From the NCBI RefSeq assembly GCF_014199615.1, contig NZ_JACHOB010000001.1, forward strand, positions 310,001 through 374,000: a stretch of DNA of 64,000 bases. Direction: 5' to 3'. The stretch is from Parvularcula dongshanensis (GTDB taxonomy: Bacteria > Pseudomonadota > Alphaproteobacteria > Caulobacterales > Parvularculaceae). The translations under genes and the position numbers were made by a program. Below, piece after piece: positions 55,621 through 64,000 of this stretch; the first letter of the stretch is position 1; every line of letters starts with the position of its first letter. The notes under the pieces are model-generated. The model worked only from the letters and a program-made list of their open reading frames with translations. It had not been told where the DNA came from and made no database searches.

Positions 55621-57339
55621 ATGCCGACAGCGGTATTTAGAGACGACAGCGGTCAAGACAGTGCCGTTCTGAGGGGACTGACGTTCTTACAGGTTTGGGA
55701 GCGTAACGACGACAACACGCCTCTTCACTTTACTTACCACCTCAGCGATTCCGGCGTTGAAACCTGGGATCCGCACGAAGTTGCAGCGATGGCAAATGCC
55801 TTCGAGACGTGGTCGGCGGTCGCCAATATTAGGTTTGAGGAGGCAGTAGACGAGGGTGGCGCGACTTTTGTAGAGAGTCTCTACCGTGCGGACCCAACTG
55901 ACCTCGGGTTCCACGAATTACCGTACGGTAGCACCAGCGCGCAAACATTCGGACAGTTCAACATTGCTGGAGAGGGGTGGACTGCGGCTGGGCTTAAGCC
56001 TGGCGGCTATGGTTTCGTGACCCTTCTGCACGAACTCGGTCATGCTTTAGGCCTAGAGCACCCTCACGACGACGACCTATTTCTAGGCGTAACAAACGAT
56101 ACTGATACGGGTACCTTCGGTCTAAACCAAGGCCTCTACACCGTAATGGGCTATGCGGATGGTTGGTGGGATCAAGGCGAGTTCCTTCCTCGCGAATATG
56201 GGTGGAATCAGAGTCCGATGGCGCTCGACATTGCTGCGATCCAAGCGATCTACGGGGCAAACAATTCGACGCGTCGTGGGAACGACATCTACCGGCTAGC
56301 TGATTCGGACGCCCCAGCTGGCAGTAGTGGGGTGGCGACTGGTTACGCAGCAATATGGGATGCGGGCGGGACGGATACGATCCGCTACGATGGCAATAAG
56401 GACGCCTACGTTTTTCTTGACGACGCGACGATTGATGATAGCCCGACTGGCGGGGGGCTCCTTTCTTACGTGGAAGGCATCCACGGCGGCTTTACCATCG
56501 CAAGTGGCGCGATCATTGAGAATGGTGCGACGGGGGGCGGAAACGATGTTCTTGTCGGAAACGAAAGTGCCAACCAGCTAAGTGCCGGTAGTGGCAACGA
56601 CATTATCTATGGGCTCGACGGATCGGATATTATTTTCGGCGGCGATGGCGACGATATCATCGTTGGAGATCATGAAAGCGTCACGACCTTTGGCGCTGCT
56701 TTCCCGCGTCCCACTACCTACGCGTTGCCGAATGGCCTTGCGCACGGCGATGGCAAAGTAGGAATAACAGAAGTAGACGGGAACCGAAGCGCCTACTCCG
56801 CACTAGATCTCTCAAATCAGTTCGCGCCGTCCGAAAATCCGATCATCGCAAATGGTAACCTTGGTTACGCCGTCACCGTAGATGCCAGAACCGACGGCGT
56901 TAACCTGCAGTACTACCTGGTAACTCTTGAACAGGACACGGTGGTAACTATCGACGTTGACGGAGCCTGGAAGGGCTATGAAGGTGCAGGCAGCTTTGAT
57001 TGCTACATCGCCATCGAAGATTTTGCAGGCAACAGGATCGCTTTCAACGATGACGGTTTTGTAGAAGATCCAGGCACGAATAGTCTTGGCCCGTCTTCCC
57101 ACAACCTAGATAGTTTTCTGACTACGATTCTGGGAGCAGGAGACTTCTATATTATCGTCGGTCAGTACTCGTATGATGAACAATACGATCAAGAGCCTGT
57201 ACAGACAGAAAGCAGCTACACACTACATGTGTCGGTCCAGCCGGAAGTTACAGCTTCGTCCCTCCCCGCCGGGGACGGCCTCGGCATGATCGGCTACTAC
57301 TACGAAACGCCGGACGGTTGGGCGGAGGCTTTAGCCTAG
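55621..57339 (+). CDS. Serralysin-like RTX metalloprotease
   Basis: The 572-residue protein has metzincin zinc motif HELGHALGLEHPHD (His137, His141, His147) with Met-turn YTVMGY near 174-179. RTX-type repeats GGNDVLVGN, GSGNDIIYG and GGDGDDIIVG (residues about 305-350) would bind calcium. A beta-rich pre-peptidase-like C-terminal domain follows. No Sec signal, as usual for type I secreted proteases, but no T1SS genes are present in the window. The gene is visibly AT-richer than neighbours, suggesting horizontal transfer. The ribosome site is CAGGAGGGG. Confidence 0.9.
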   Translation: MPTAVFRDDSGQDSAVLRGLTFLQVWERNDDNTPLHFTYHLSDSGVETWDPHEVAAMANAFETWSAVANIRFEEAVDEGGATFVESLYRADPTDLGFHELPYGSTSAQTFGQFNIAGEGWTAAGLKPGGYGFVTLLHELGHALGLEHPHDDDLFLGVTNDTDTGTFGLNQGLYTVMGYADGWWDQGEFLPREYGWNQSPMALDIAAIQAIYGANNSTRRGNDIYRLADSDAPAGSSGVATGYAAIWDAGGTDTIRYDGNKDAYVFLDDATIDDSPTGGGLLSYVEGIHGGFTIASGAIIENGATGGGNDVLVGNESANQLSAGSGNDIIYGLDGSDIIFGGDGDDIIVGDHESVTTFGAAFPRPTTYALPNGLAHGDGKVGITEVDGNRSAYSALDLSNQFAPSENPIIANGNLGYAVTVDARTDGVNLQYYLVTLEQDTVVTIDVDGAWKGYEGAGSFDCYIAIEDFAGNRIAFNDDGFVEDPGTNSLGPSSHNLDSFLTTILGAGDFYIIVGQYSYDEQYDQEPVQTESSYTLHVSVQPEVTASSLPAGDGLGMIGYYYETPDGWAEALA

Positions 57340-57343
57340 CCCC

Positions 57344-58651
57344 TCAGACCCGCTCCATCTGATCGATCAGGTCGCGCACACCGATGTCCATGCAGCGGAC
57401 CTCGTAGTCGGCGAGGCCGAAGGGCAGGACCAGGCGGCCGTTGTGGACGATGCCGCCGCAGGAGTAGACGGCGTTGGGGACGTAGCCGTGACGGTCGGTC
57501 TCGTCGGTCGCGATCAGGGGGCGGGGCGTCCTGGCGATGACCTTAGAGGGATCGTCCAAGTCCACGAGCGCGGCGCCGAGCGTGTACTCGCGGACCGGGC
57601 CGACGCCATGCGTCAGGATCAGCCAACCCTCTTCGATCTCGATCGGCGAGCCGCAATTGCCCATATGCATGAACTCCCAGTCGTAGGCGGGCTCGAGGAT
57701 GACCTCGCCGCCGGACCAGTTGCCGATGTCGTCGGAGTAGAGAAGCCAGACCCGCTCCGCATCCTGACGGCCGAGCATGGCATAGTGGCCGTTGACCCGG
57801 CGGGGGAAGAGCCCCATGCCCTTGTTGCCGACCGCATCGCCCTCGAGCTCCATCAGCTCGAAGCGTTTGAAGTCGTCCGTCCGCAATAGCTGCGAGGCGA
57901 TGTGTCGGCCGTCATAGGCCGTGTAGGTCCCGTAATAGGTGCGTTCGCCACCGTCCTCGAACCGGATCAGACGCAGATCCTCGAGCCCGTTCGAGGTCGC
58001 GGCCGTCAGCGGGAACAGGATGCGCGAGCCGAGCTCGCCCTCGTGCTCGAAACCGACCTCGGCGACCTTCGCTTCGGTCATCGTCCCCTCGCGCATCCGG
58101 AAGCCCTTGAGAACGCCGGACTGGTAGACGTCGGGCGTTTCCAGCACGCTGAGCGTGCCGTCCGCCCCGATCCGCCCCTCTCGGAAGGCGACGGAAGAGA
58201 TGTGCCCTTCGCCAACCGCCCTGACGGACAGGACGACGCGCATCCCCTCGCCGCCCTCGTCGTCCGGGTGCGGCACGATCGAGGGGTTGAAGTAGGCCGT
58301 GGACTTGAAGGTGTACTCGGACAGGAAGTAGCTCGCGATCAGGCGCTGACGCAGCGGTCCGATGCAGTCGATGTCGATGAGGCCGTGGCGGATCTTCTCC
58401 CACCGGTCCTCGACCATCGAATCCCAATCGGGGTGTCGATGGACGTAGTGAGCACGAATGGAGTCGAGGAGGCGTTCTGCGTGCTCGTCCGTTATGCCGC
58501 AGAGCCGGTGGGCCGTCGCCCGCAGCTTGCCCGCCTCGTTGCTCTGATAGGGCGCTCGGATGACCACCGGCCCGAAAGGCTGCAGCAGCACCGCCTCTTG
58601 ATCGGGCGGCAAGGCGAGGTCTTGCAGTCGGGCACCGTCCAGCAGTCTCAT
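57344..58651 (-). CDS. Glycoside hydrolase family 130 (mannoside phosphorylase-like) protein
   Basis: I use ATG at 58651 (MRLLDGARLQDLALPPDQ), preceded by GGAG. The 435-residue protein fits the GH130 five-bladed propeller: YKSTAYFNPSI-like start, VYQSGVLKG, WEFMHMGNCGSPIEIEEGWLILTHG and RHGYVPNAVYSCGGIVHNGRLVLP. GH130 enzymes are beta-mannoside phosphorylases that phosphorolyse mannosyl-glucose or mannooligosaccharides. The catalytic Asp cannot be fixed from sequence alone. It is the downstream partner of the GT4 fusion, 49 bases away. Confidence 0.8.
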   Translation of the reverse strand: MRLLDGARLQDLALPPDQEAVLLQPFGPVVIRAPYQSNEAGKLRATAHRLCGITDEHAERLLDSIRAHYVHRHPDWDSMVEDRWEKIRHGLIDIDCIGPLRQRLIASYFLSEYTFKSTAYFNPSIVPHPDDEGGEGMRVVLSVRAVGEGHISSVAFREGRIGADGTLSVLETPDVYQSGVLKGFRMREGTMTEAKVAEVGFEHEGELGSRILFPLTAATSNGLEDLRLIRFEDGGERTYYGTYTAYDGRHIASQLLRTDDFKRFELMELEGDAVGNKGMGLFPRRVNGHYAMLGRQDAERVWLLYSDDIGNWSGGEVILEPAYDWEFMHMGNCGSPIEIEEGWLILTHGVGPVREYTLGAALVDLDDPSKVIARTPRPLIATDETDRHGYVPNAVYSCGGIVHNGRLVLPFGLADYEVRCMDIGVRDLIDQMERV

Positions 58652-58700
58652 AGGCTCTCCTGTGCCGGGGGCGCCGCCCCGGCCTCTTCGGTCTACGGTC

Positions 58701-61022
58701 TCATGCGCCCGAACCGAGCGCTGCCTTAGGCGCCCTTGTCCGCAGCGCCGCGATGGTCGCGGCGGCTTGGGCGTAGGCGAGTACGGACTCGGCGCCGCAG
58801 TTGCCGTTCGGGCGCGCCGCATGCAAGCCGTCTTTGCAGGCGCCGTCCGACAGGTCGACGAGAGGGGTGTGCAGACGGTTGCCGCCCGTGAACCACGCGA
58901 AGAAGCGGTCCGCGACGCGCAACCACGCCGCCTCGCCCGTCGCGCGGTAGGCCGCCGCGGCCGCGTCGATCATCGCCGTCGCCTCGACCGGCTGCTCGTC
59001 GCAGAGCGCATCGGCGGCGAAGTCTCGGCCGAAATTGCCCGTCGCGACGAGGTGGACGTGATCGCCCCCGTCCTGGACCCGGGTCAGCCAACGCAGCGCT
59101 TCGATTGCGGTCTTCCGCCAGTCCGCCCGACCGCACACGGCGGCCGCTTCCAGAAGCGCCTCGCAAAGCCGGGCGTTGTCGTAGGCGAGTGCGGTCTCGA
59201 ACCAGCGCCAATCGTGTCCGCCCTGACGGGCACGCTTCTCGACCTCCGTCCATTGATGCATCATCAGCGCGCCGAAGCGTTCGAAGACGGCGTCTCCGTC
59301 CGGTCCCCGGCGGCGGCGGCGCGCCGCCTCGCCGAGGACGCAGAAGGCGAGCGCACGAGCCGACGTGACATGCTCCCGCAGGTCGCGGACCTTGAGGTAG
59401 AGGTGCTCCGCCCACTCCCGCAACGCGGGATCGTAGGCGTCTGCGCTCGCGACCCCAAGCGCCCAGAGCGCGCGGCCCGAGCTGTCCTCCGAACCCGTTC
59501 TTTCCAGCCACTGGCGGTCATAGGCGAGGAAGTTGCGGAACCGACCCGCTTCCGGGTTCCAGGCGTGCTCGAGGAAGGCCGCGCAGGCCGAGACCGCATC
59601 CCCGAGGCGGGGATCGACGTCCGCCCGCCCCGCTGCGGCGCCGCAGGCGATCAGCACGCGCGCGCAGTCATCGGTGCAATAGCCATGCGCCCGGTCCGGC
59701 ACCTTGAAGACGGCGTGTTGCGAGATGCCGACGCTGTCCGTCATGCGCAGGAGGTGACCGAAGGGCTGCTGGACGAGCGGTCGGGCGGGCGGCACGCTCT
59801 GCGGCGCCTCGCCCGTGCGGCGGAAGTCGACGACCCGGACCCTGCCAGTCGGCTTTTCCGCCGCGGCGGCGCCAAAGAGCGCAGCGTAGGACGCGCCAAC
59901 CGCGTCCCAGGTCATGGGACGGGCCGCCTCCCAGATCCGGGCCGACAACGCCGCGCGGTCCTCGTCATCCGTGAAGAGCGCCGTTACCTCCTCGGCGATG
60001 GCGTCCGGGTCGGCGAAGGGGACGATCCGGCCGAGCCCGTCCGTCAGCAGCTCCTCCGCGTGCCAATAGGGCGTCGAGACGATCGGCAGCCCCATGCCGA
60101 AGGCGAAGGTCAGCGTGCCGGAGGTGATCTGGCGCGGGTTGAGGTAGGGCGTCACGTAGACGTCGGAGAGCTGGAGAAGGTCCAGAAGCTCGTCCGTCTT
60201 CAGGTACTGGTTCACGAAGTGCAGATGCGCCTCGACGCCGAGTTCGCGCGCCCGTGCCACGAGGCCTTCTCGATAGGACTCGCCGCTCTGCGCCACGATA
60301 CCGGGATGGGTCGCGCCCGCGATCACATAGGTCGCCTCTGGCACGGCGCTCGTTATGGCAGGCAAGGCTTCGACGACGTTCTCGAGGCCCTTGCCGGGTC
60401 CGAGCAGGCCGAAGGTCAGAAGCACCTTGCGGCCGGCGAGGCCGTGCGCCTCCTTCAGCGCCGCCCGGTCGCCAGGGGCGCGGTCGGGGAAGCCATGCGG
60501 GATGAGCGCGATCTGATCGCTCGGCACGCCGTAGGTCTCGCGCAGCATCGCCGCGCCTCGCTCGGCCATGGTGACGAGCTTGATCGAGTGGCCGATGACG
60601 GCTTCCATCGCGCGGCGCTGATCGTCGTTCGGGTCCGGCAGGATGGTGTGCAGGACGCTGACGATCGGTTTTCGCAGCGTGGTCAGGAAGGCTTCGATGA
60701 AGGCCCCCGCCGGGCCGCCATAGATGCCGAACTCGTGCTGGATGCAGACGACGTCGACATTGGACCGGTTGAGAACGCGCGCCGCCTCCCGGTAGCTCTC
60801 CTCGTCGTCGCGGTCGATCACCGTAAGGGCGCCTCGCGCGACGGGCTCGCCCTCGCGCGCGACCGGCACGACGGGATGGCCGAGGGGCGCGGCCGCCTCA
60901 ACCGACCGGCGCAGGTCCTGACAGAAGGTCGCAAGCCCGCATTGCTGGGGCGGGTAGGTTCCAACGAAGGCGACACGGGCGGCGCGCGGGCCGGTGGGCC
61001 GCTGGGTCGAGGAGCTTGTCAT
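58701..61022 (-). CDS. GT4 glycosyltransferase fused to an (alpha/alpha)6-like domain
   Basis: The 773-residue protein has a GT4 module (about 15-375) with VAFVGTYPPQQCGLATF, IQHEFGIYGGPAG, LLTFGLLGPGKGLENVV and GTLTFAFGMGLPIVST. The second half (about 430-770) is helical, with repeats such as YCTDDCARVLIACGAA, DSSGRALWALGVA, NFGRDFAADALCDEQPVEATAMIDA, and resembles an (alpha/alpha)6-toroid glycoside hydrolase/epimerase-like fold. It lies upstream of GH130 in one operon. Donor and acceptor are unknown. Confidence 0.82.
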   Translation of the reverse strand: MTSSSTQRPTGPRAARVAFVGTYPPQQCGLATFCQDLRRSVEAAAPLGHPVVPVAREGEPVARGALTVIDRDDEESYREAARVLNRSNVDVVCIQHEFGIYGGPAGAFIEAFLTTLRKPIVSVLHTILPDPNDDQRRAMEAVIGHSIKLVTMAERGAAMLRETYGVPSDQIALIPHGFPDRAPGDRAALKEAHGLAGRKVLLTFGLLGPGKGLENVVEALPAITSAVPEATYVIAGATHPGIVAQSGESYREGLVARARELGVEAHLHFVNQYLKTDELLDLLQLSDVYVTPYLNPRQITSGTLTFAFGMGLPIVSTPYWHAEELLTDGLGRIVPFADPDAIAEEVTALFTDDEDRAALSARIWEAARPMTWDAVGASYAALFGAAAAEKPTGRVRVVDFRRTGEAPQSVPPARPLVQQPFGHLLRMTDSVGISQHAVFKVPDRAHGYCTDDCARVLIACGAAAGRADVDPRLGDAVSACAAFLEHAWNPEAGRFRNFLAYDRQWLERTGSEDSSGRALWALGVASADAYDPALREWAEHLYLKVRDLREHVTSARALAFCVLGEAARRRRRGPDGDAVFERFGALMMHQWTEVEKRARQGGHDWRWFETALAYDNARLCEALLEAAAVCGRADWRKTAIEALRWLTRVQDGGDHVHLVATGNFGRDFAADALCDEQPVEATAMIDAAAAAYRATGEAAWLRVADRFFAWFTGGNRLHTPLVDLSDGACKDGLHAARPNGNCGAESVLAYAQAAATIAALRTRAPKAALGSGA

Positions 61023-61184
61023 GAAGCGGTTCCGTCTAGGACCGACGGACGGGTCCGCCGGCGGGCTGCGCTACCTCCCTGAACACCGCGGGGTGACCTG
61101 AGTTCGCAACCGCAGCACCAAATTGGGAGTGGCCAAACGCAGCGCTCACCTATCTTTTACGCTCAGGGAACGAGTGAGACCGCC

Positions 61185-62324
61185 ATGCCGACCCGCAACG
61201 CTGCCAGCGCGAAGCCGATCGCCTTCTTCGTCCATCATCAGGGGCGCGGACATGCCAAGCGCTGCGAGGCGATCTTGCAGCACTTGAAGCGCCCGGCCGT
61301 GATCCTCTGCGCCGACCCAGGCCTCTTTACCGACCTGCCCGGCAGTGCCGAGGTCGTCCCCCTACCGAACATGATCGGCGCACCGAGCCGCACGCCCGCC
61401 CTTCACGACGCGCCGGCGAGCCCGACCCTCTACTGCGCGCCGCTGGGCGTGACAGAGGTGCGCGAGCACATGGGACAGATCGCGCAGACGCTGCGCGAGC
61501 GCGACCCGGCGCTCTTCTTCATCGACGTCTCGGCCGAGATCGCTCTCCTCTCACGCATCCTTTCCGTCCCTGCGGTGAAGGTGCGGATGCATGGCGACCG
61601 GAACGACCCGAGCCACGTCGCCGCCTACGAGGCTTGCGTCGGGATGGTGGCACCGTTCGACGAGACGATCGAGCAGGCGGATTATCCAGCCTGGGCCCGC
61701 GCCAAGACCTTCTACTCCGGAGGCCTATGCACGACGACGGCCCCTGTGCCGGACAAGACCGCCGCACGAGCGAAGCTCGGCCTGGACCCCGACCGAGAAG
61801 TCATCCTGACCCTAACGGGCGGGGGCGGCGCGGGCACGCCTTACGCGCCGCTGACGATGGGGTGCCGCGCCCTGCCCGGCGCCGACTGGCACGTGATCGG
61901 CCAGACGGTGCGCGAGGGGCACGAGACGGACTTTCGGAACCTGACCGAGCACGGTTGGGTCGAGGACCCGCTGACCTGGATCGCCGCGGCCGACGTCGTG
62001 ATCGCGAGCGCCGGCGACAACACGGTGCACGAGGTCGCCCGGGTCGGACGCCCGTTCCTGTGCGTGCCCGAGTGGCGCTACTTCGGCGAGCAGGTGCGCA
62101 AGGCAGAGGCGCTGCACCGGGCGGGGGCGGCTCACACCCTTACCGTATGGCCAGGAGGGGACGAGGGCTGGCGTGCGGCGATCCAGGCGGCGAGGGCGCT
62201 GGACCTGGACGCTCAGCGCGCCCTCTTCGCCGAGGACGCCGGCGCGAAGATCGCAGGCTACCTCGACGAGACCGCGGACAGGCTTTGGGCCGGCGAAGCG
62301 CAGGCCGCTTTGGCCGCAGAGTAG
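61185..62324 (+). CDS. GT28/MurG-like glycosyltransferase
   Basis: The 379-residue GT-B protein has an N-terminal IAFFVHHQGRGHAKRCEAI (the GRGH nucleotide loop seen in MurG-like and UGT enzymes) and a C-terminal donor region ILTLTGGGGAGTPYAP, HGWVEDPLTWIAAADVVIASAGDNTVHEVARVGRPFLCVPEW. It resembles GT28/UDP-sugar transferases or CGT-type enzymes. It diverges from the GT4 fusion gene with 162 bases between. Its product and acceptor are unknown. Confidence 0.82.
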   Translation: MPTRNAASAKPIAFFVHHQGRGHAKRCEAILQHLKRPAVILCADPGLFTDLPGSAEVVPLPNMIGAPSRTPALHDAPASPTLYCAPLGVTEVREHMGQIAQTLRERDPALFFIDVSAEIALLSRILSVPAVKVRMHGDRNDPSHVAAYEACVGMVAPFDETIEQADYPAWARAKTFYSGGLCTTTAPVPDKTAARAKLGLDPDREVILTLTGGGGAGTPYAPLTMGCRALPGADWHVIGQTVREGHETDFRNLTEHGWVEDPLTWIAAADVVIASAGDNTVHEVARVGRPFLCVPEWRYFGEQVRKAEALHRAGAAHTLTVWPGGDEGWRAAIQAARALDLDAQRALFAEDAGAKIAGYLDETADRLWAGEAQAALAAE

Positions 62325-62325
62325 T

Positions 62326-63219
62326 TCAGAGGTCCTGCGCGCTCAGCGTGTCGCAGGCGCGCATGTCGCCGGACCTGTAGCCGACCGAAAGCCAACGCTG
62401 GCGCTGCTCCGAGGTGCCGTGGGTGAAGCTGTCCGGCACAACCCGGCCTTGGGACTTCCGCTGCAGGGCGTCGTCGCCGATGGCCTGCGCCGCGCGCAGA
62501 CCTTCCTGGATGTCGCCTTCTTCGAGCGTGAAGCCGTCGAGGCGCTGCGCGTTGTTGGCCCAGACCCCGGCGAAGCAGTCCGCCATCAGCTCCATGCGGA
62601 CCTGCGCCGAGTCCGCCCCCGAACGCTCGCCCGTGCGGGCCTGCATCTGCGAGACCTGTTGGGAGATGCCGGTCACGGTCTGCACGTGGTGGCCGACCTC
62701 GTGCGCGATGACGTAGGCCCGGGCGAAGTCGCCGGGGGCGCCAAGTTGGCGGTCGAGCTGCTCGAAGAAGGAGGTGTCGAGGTACACCTGCTGGCCGCCC
62801 GGGCAGTAGAAAGGCCCGACGGCGGCATTCGCGAAACCGCAGCCCTGGGTCTGCACGCCCCCCGCGAAGAGGTTCAGCGTCGGTTCGGGATAGTCGCCGA
62901 GGCCGTTGGCCTGAAACTGCTCGGTCCAAACGTCCTCCGTCGTCGCCAGGATCGCGTCGATCTCGGCGTCATAGGGACTGGTGCCGCCCTCGCCGCCGCG
63001 CACGCTCTGGCCACCCGACGAACCCAGCGGGTTCACGCCCATCTGCGAGAGCAGGAAGAAGGCACCGACGGCGACAACCACGCCGACGATGCCGAAGCGG
63101 CTGAAAATCGCACGGAGCAGCATGAGGCCGACCATGCCCCCGCCCCCGCCGAAAGATCGGCCGCCCTCGCCTCGGCGGTTCACGACGTTGCTGCTGCGGC
63201 GATAGTCTTCCCAACGCAT
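62326..63219 (-). CDS. YpfJ-type neutral zinc metallopeptidase
   Basis: The 297-residue protein has an N-terminal disordered stretch, a membrane helix near 38-58, and a zinc metallopeptidase domain with IAHEVGHHVQ (His173, Glu174, His177), the family motif of KPN_02809/YpfJ. The second half contains MELMADCFAGVWANNAQ and EGDIQEGLRAAQAIGDDALQ, conserved in the family. The physiological substrate is unknown. It converges with the GT28 gene with a one-base gap between stops. Confidence 0.92.
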   Translation of the reverse strand: MRWEDYRRSSNVVNRRGEGGRSFGGGGGMVGLMLLRAIFSRFGIVGVVVAVGAFFLLSQMGVNPLGSSGGQSVRGGEGGTSPYDAEIDAILATTEDVWTEQFQANGLGDYPEPTLNLFAGGVQTQGCGFANAAVGPFYCPGGQQVYLDTSFFEQLDRQLGAPGDFARAYVIAHEVGHHVQTVTGISQQVSQMQARTGERSGADSAQVRMELMADCFAGVWANNAQRLDGFTLEEGDIQEGLRAAQAIGDDALQRKSQGRVVPDSFTHGTSEQRQRWLSVGYRSGDMRACDTLSAQDL

Positions 63220-63296
63220 GGACGGCTCCGGTTCGTCAAAGGCGAACCGCTAACACGCGCGGAGGCGTCGCGTCGCCGACAGGCGCTGCGAAGAGT

Positions 63297-63512
63297 TCAC
63301 TCGGCTGCCGGCGTCGACGCCTCCTCGTCGTGGAAGATGCCCTCGATCGGCCGATCGAACAGGCGCGCGATGCGGAAGGCGAGCGGCAAGGAGGGGTCGT
63401 ATCGCCCGGTCTCGAGCGCGTTCACCGTCTGCCGCGAGACGCCGAGCGCCTGGGCGAGGCGGGCCTGCGACCAACCCCGCTCGGCGCGCAGCTCGGGAAG
63501 CGCGTTCTTCAC
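63297..63512 (-). CDS. Small XRE-family repressor
   Basis: I use GTG at 63512, overlapping the stop of the membrane gene by four bases (GTGA); the frame opens at 63653 within that gene. The 71-residue HTH protein is LRAERGWSQARLAQALG with VSRQTVNALETGRYDPSL as the recognition helix. Such minimal XRE proteins pair with small membrane proteins and bind a TTGTCAA/TTGACAA-type operator, here in front of the operon. It is the second gene of the pair. Confidence 0.86.
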   Translation of the reverse strand: MKNALPELRAERGWSQARLAQALGVSRQTVNALETGRYDPSLPLAFRIARLFDRPIEGIFHDEEASTPAAE

Positions 63513-63961
63513 GACGCCGCACCTGCCGGCCGGGGCCGCCGGCGTGGCAGGCATACGAGGTAGCAGCTCGCGTAGATCATGGTGGCAAAGCCGACATGGT
63601 CGACGAGGAAGCCGGGCTTCGGCAGCCCGAGCGCCGCGACGTAGGTCGCGCACGCCGCGATCAGGACCTCTTCGCCGGCTTCGCCCTTGCTCAGAAGGAT
63701 CAGAGCGAAGACGTGCGGCACCGCATAGATCATGGTGCGCCGCCCTGGGTCCGACATGTCGCCGAAGACGAGGTCGAGGCTGCCTCGCTTCGCCTCCTCC
63801 GTCGGTCGAGCGACGATGGCGTAAGAGAGGCTACCGGCAAGGACGAAGTCGGCCGAGACCATCAGGACCGCCGAGCCGCCGTTCTGCCACGGCGCGATCA
63901 CCAGACCCGCGCTCGCCGAAGCGAGGGGGATCGAAGCGGTACGCCACGCGCCAGCACCCAC
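63509..63961 (-). CDS. Small four-helix membrane protein
   Basis: The 150-residue protein starts at GTG 63961 with AAGGAG eight bases upstream. It has about four hydrophobic segments (IPLASASAGLVIAPW, SAVLMVSADFVLAGSLSYAIV, MIYAVPHVFALILL, LIAACATYVAALGL with FATMIYASCYLVCL). I recognise no named family. It is the first gene of the operon with the XRE repressor. By analogy with SdpI/SdpR the membrane protein could sense a signal and the repressor control both, which is inference. Confidence 0.75.
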   Translation of the reverse strand: MGAGAWRTASIPLASASAGLVIAPWQNGGSAVLMVSADFVLAGSLSYAIVARPTEEAKRGSLDLVFGDMSDPGRRTMIYAVPHVFALILLSKGEAGEEVLIAACATYVAALGLPKPGFLVDHVGFATMIYASCYLVCLPRRRPRPAGAAS

Positions 63962-63973
63962 GCCCCCTTCTCC

Positions 63974-63993
63974 TTGTCAACGTCCCTTGACAA
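63974..63993. promoter_or_regulatory. Perfect XRE operator TTGTCAA-N6-TTGACAA
   Basis: TTGTCAA (63974-63980), CGTCCC, then TTGACAA (63987-63993): a perfect 7-base inverted repeat with a 6-base spacer, lying just upstream of the GTG start and overlapping the ribosome site. It fits an autoregulatory site of the XRE repressor encoded downstream. Confidence 0.82.
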
Positions 63994-64000
63994 TGGATCG

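Overview
The window is about 64 kb of GC-rich, densely packed bacterial chromosome, almost certainly from an alphaproteobacterium. Evidence: mutM and rpsT sit together in the arrangement that usually lies beside dnaA; a cluster of GANTC (CcrM-type) sites contains a perfect CtrA box; there is a PhyR-type general stress regulator and two textbook EcfG promoters (GGAAC-N17-CGTT); a PHB operon is present with PhaR; and there is a VPLPA/PEP-CTERM-like exported protein. The order could be Caulobacterales or Parvularculales, but the sequence alone does not settle it. I see no tRNA, rRNA, CRISPR array, insertion sequence or prophage.

Layout. 1-479 is non-coding and carries the GANTC/CtrA cluster, probably the upstream region of an off-window dnaA. 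480-3353 (minus) holds rpsT, an SdpI/SdpR-type membrane protein with its ArsR repressor and a perfect operator, mutM and a small lipase-like hydrolase. 3407-6669 (minus) has two uncharacterised membrane or exported proteins and groES-groEL under a degenerate CIRCE element. 6901-12698 (plus) has a lipoprotein methyltransferase, a DUF1800/DUF1501 pair, tadA and an M20 peptidase. 12686-17264 is a stress-flavoured region: a TauE exporter, a DUF4142 protein behind an EcfG promoter, a 47-residue hydrophilic protein, a YghA-type SDR, a cupin, a cation exchanger and a 57-residue membrane protein. 17446-20108 is phaA-phaB with divergent phaR.

20105-31976 is largely housekeeping: GT2, thrS, yidD, a NifU/IscU-like scaffold, a large Oar-like TonB receptor, argS, ispH and a CapD-type dehydratase. 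32081-37560 holds a heparinase-like protein, rpe (with an unexplained terminator upstream), a methyltransferase and purH. 37672-39553 is a HisKA_2-type membrane kinase with a single-domain response regulator. 39579-43261 has a DEAD-box helicase with a strong leader hairpin, and a glutamate dehydrogenase. 43266-45790 is a SigK-like sigma/anti-sigma pair divergent from a DUF4394 VPLPA-CTERM-like protein. 45843-53446 has a GT4, two poorly characterised proteins and a two-gene ABC exporter whose permease is fused to an M1 aminopeptidase. 53447-53939 is non-coding with clustered hairpins. 53940-55355 holds udgX and phyR. 55621-57339 is an AT-richer serralysin-like RTX protease that looks acquired. 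57344-62324 is a carbohydrate module (GH130, a GT4 fused to an (alpha/alpha)6-like domain, and a GT28-like transferase). The window ends with a YpfJ-type metallopeptidase and a small XRE repressor/membrane protein pair behind a perfect operator.

Themes. Several control circuits can be read directly from operators: SdpR-type, CIRCE/HrcA, EcfG, a SigK-like promoter, a PhaR region and an XRE operator. The general stress response links phyR, the DUF4142 gene and, by inference, the HisKA_2 kinase with its response regulator. I found no convincing wholly new defence or mobile system. The best leads are the GH130/GT4-fusion carbohydrate module, the orphan phyR-udgX locus, and three structured non-coding regions (upstream of rpe, upstream of the helicase, and 53.5-53.7 kb).
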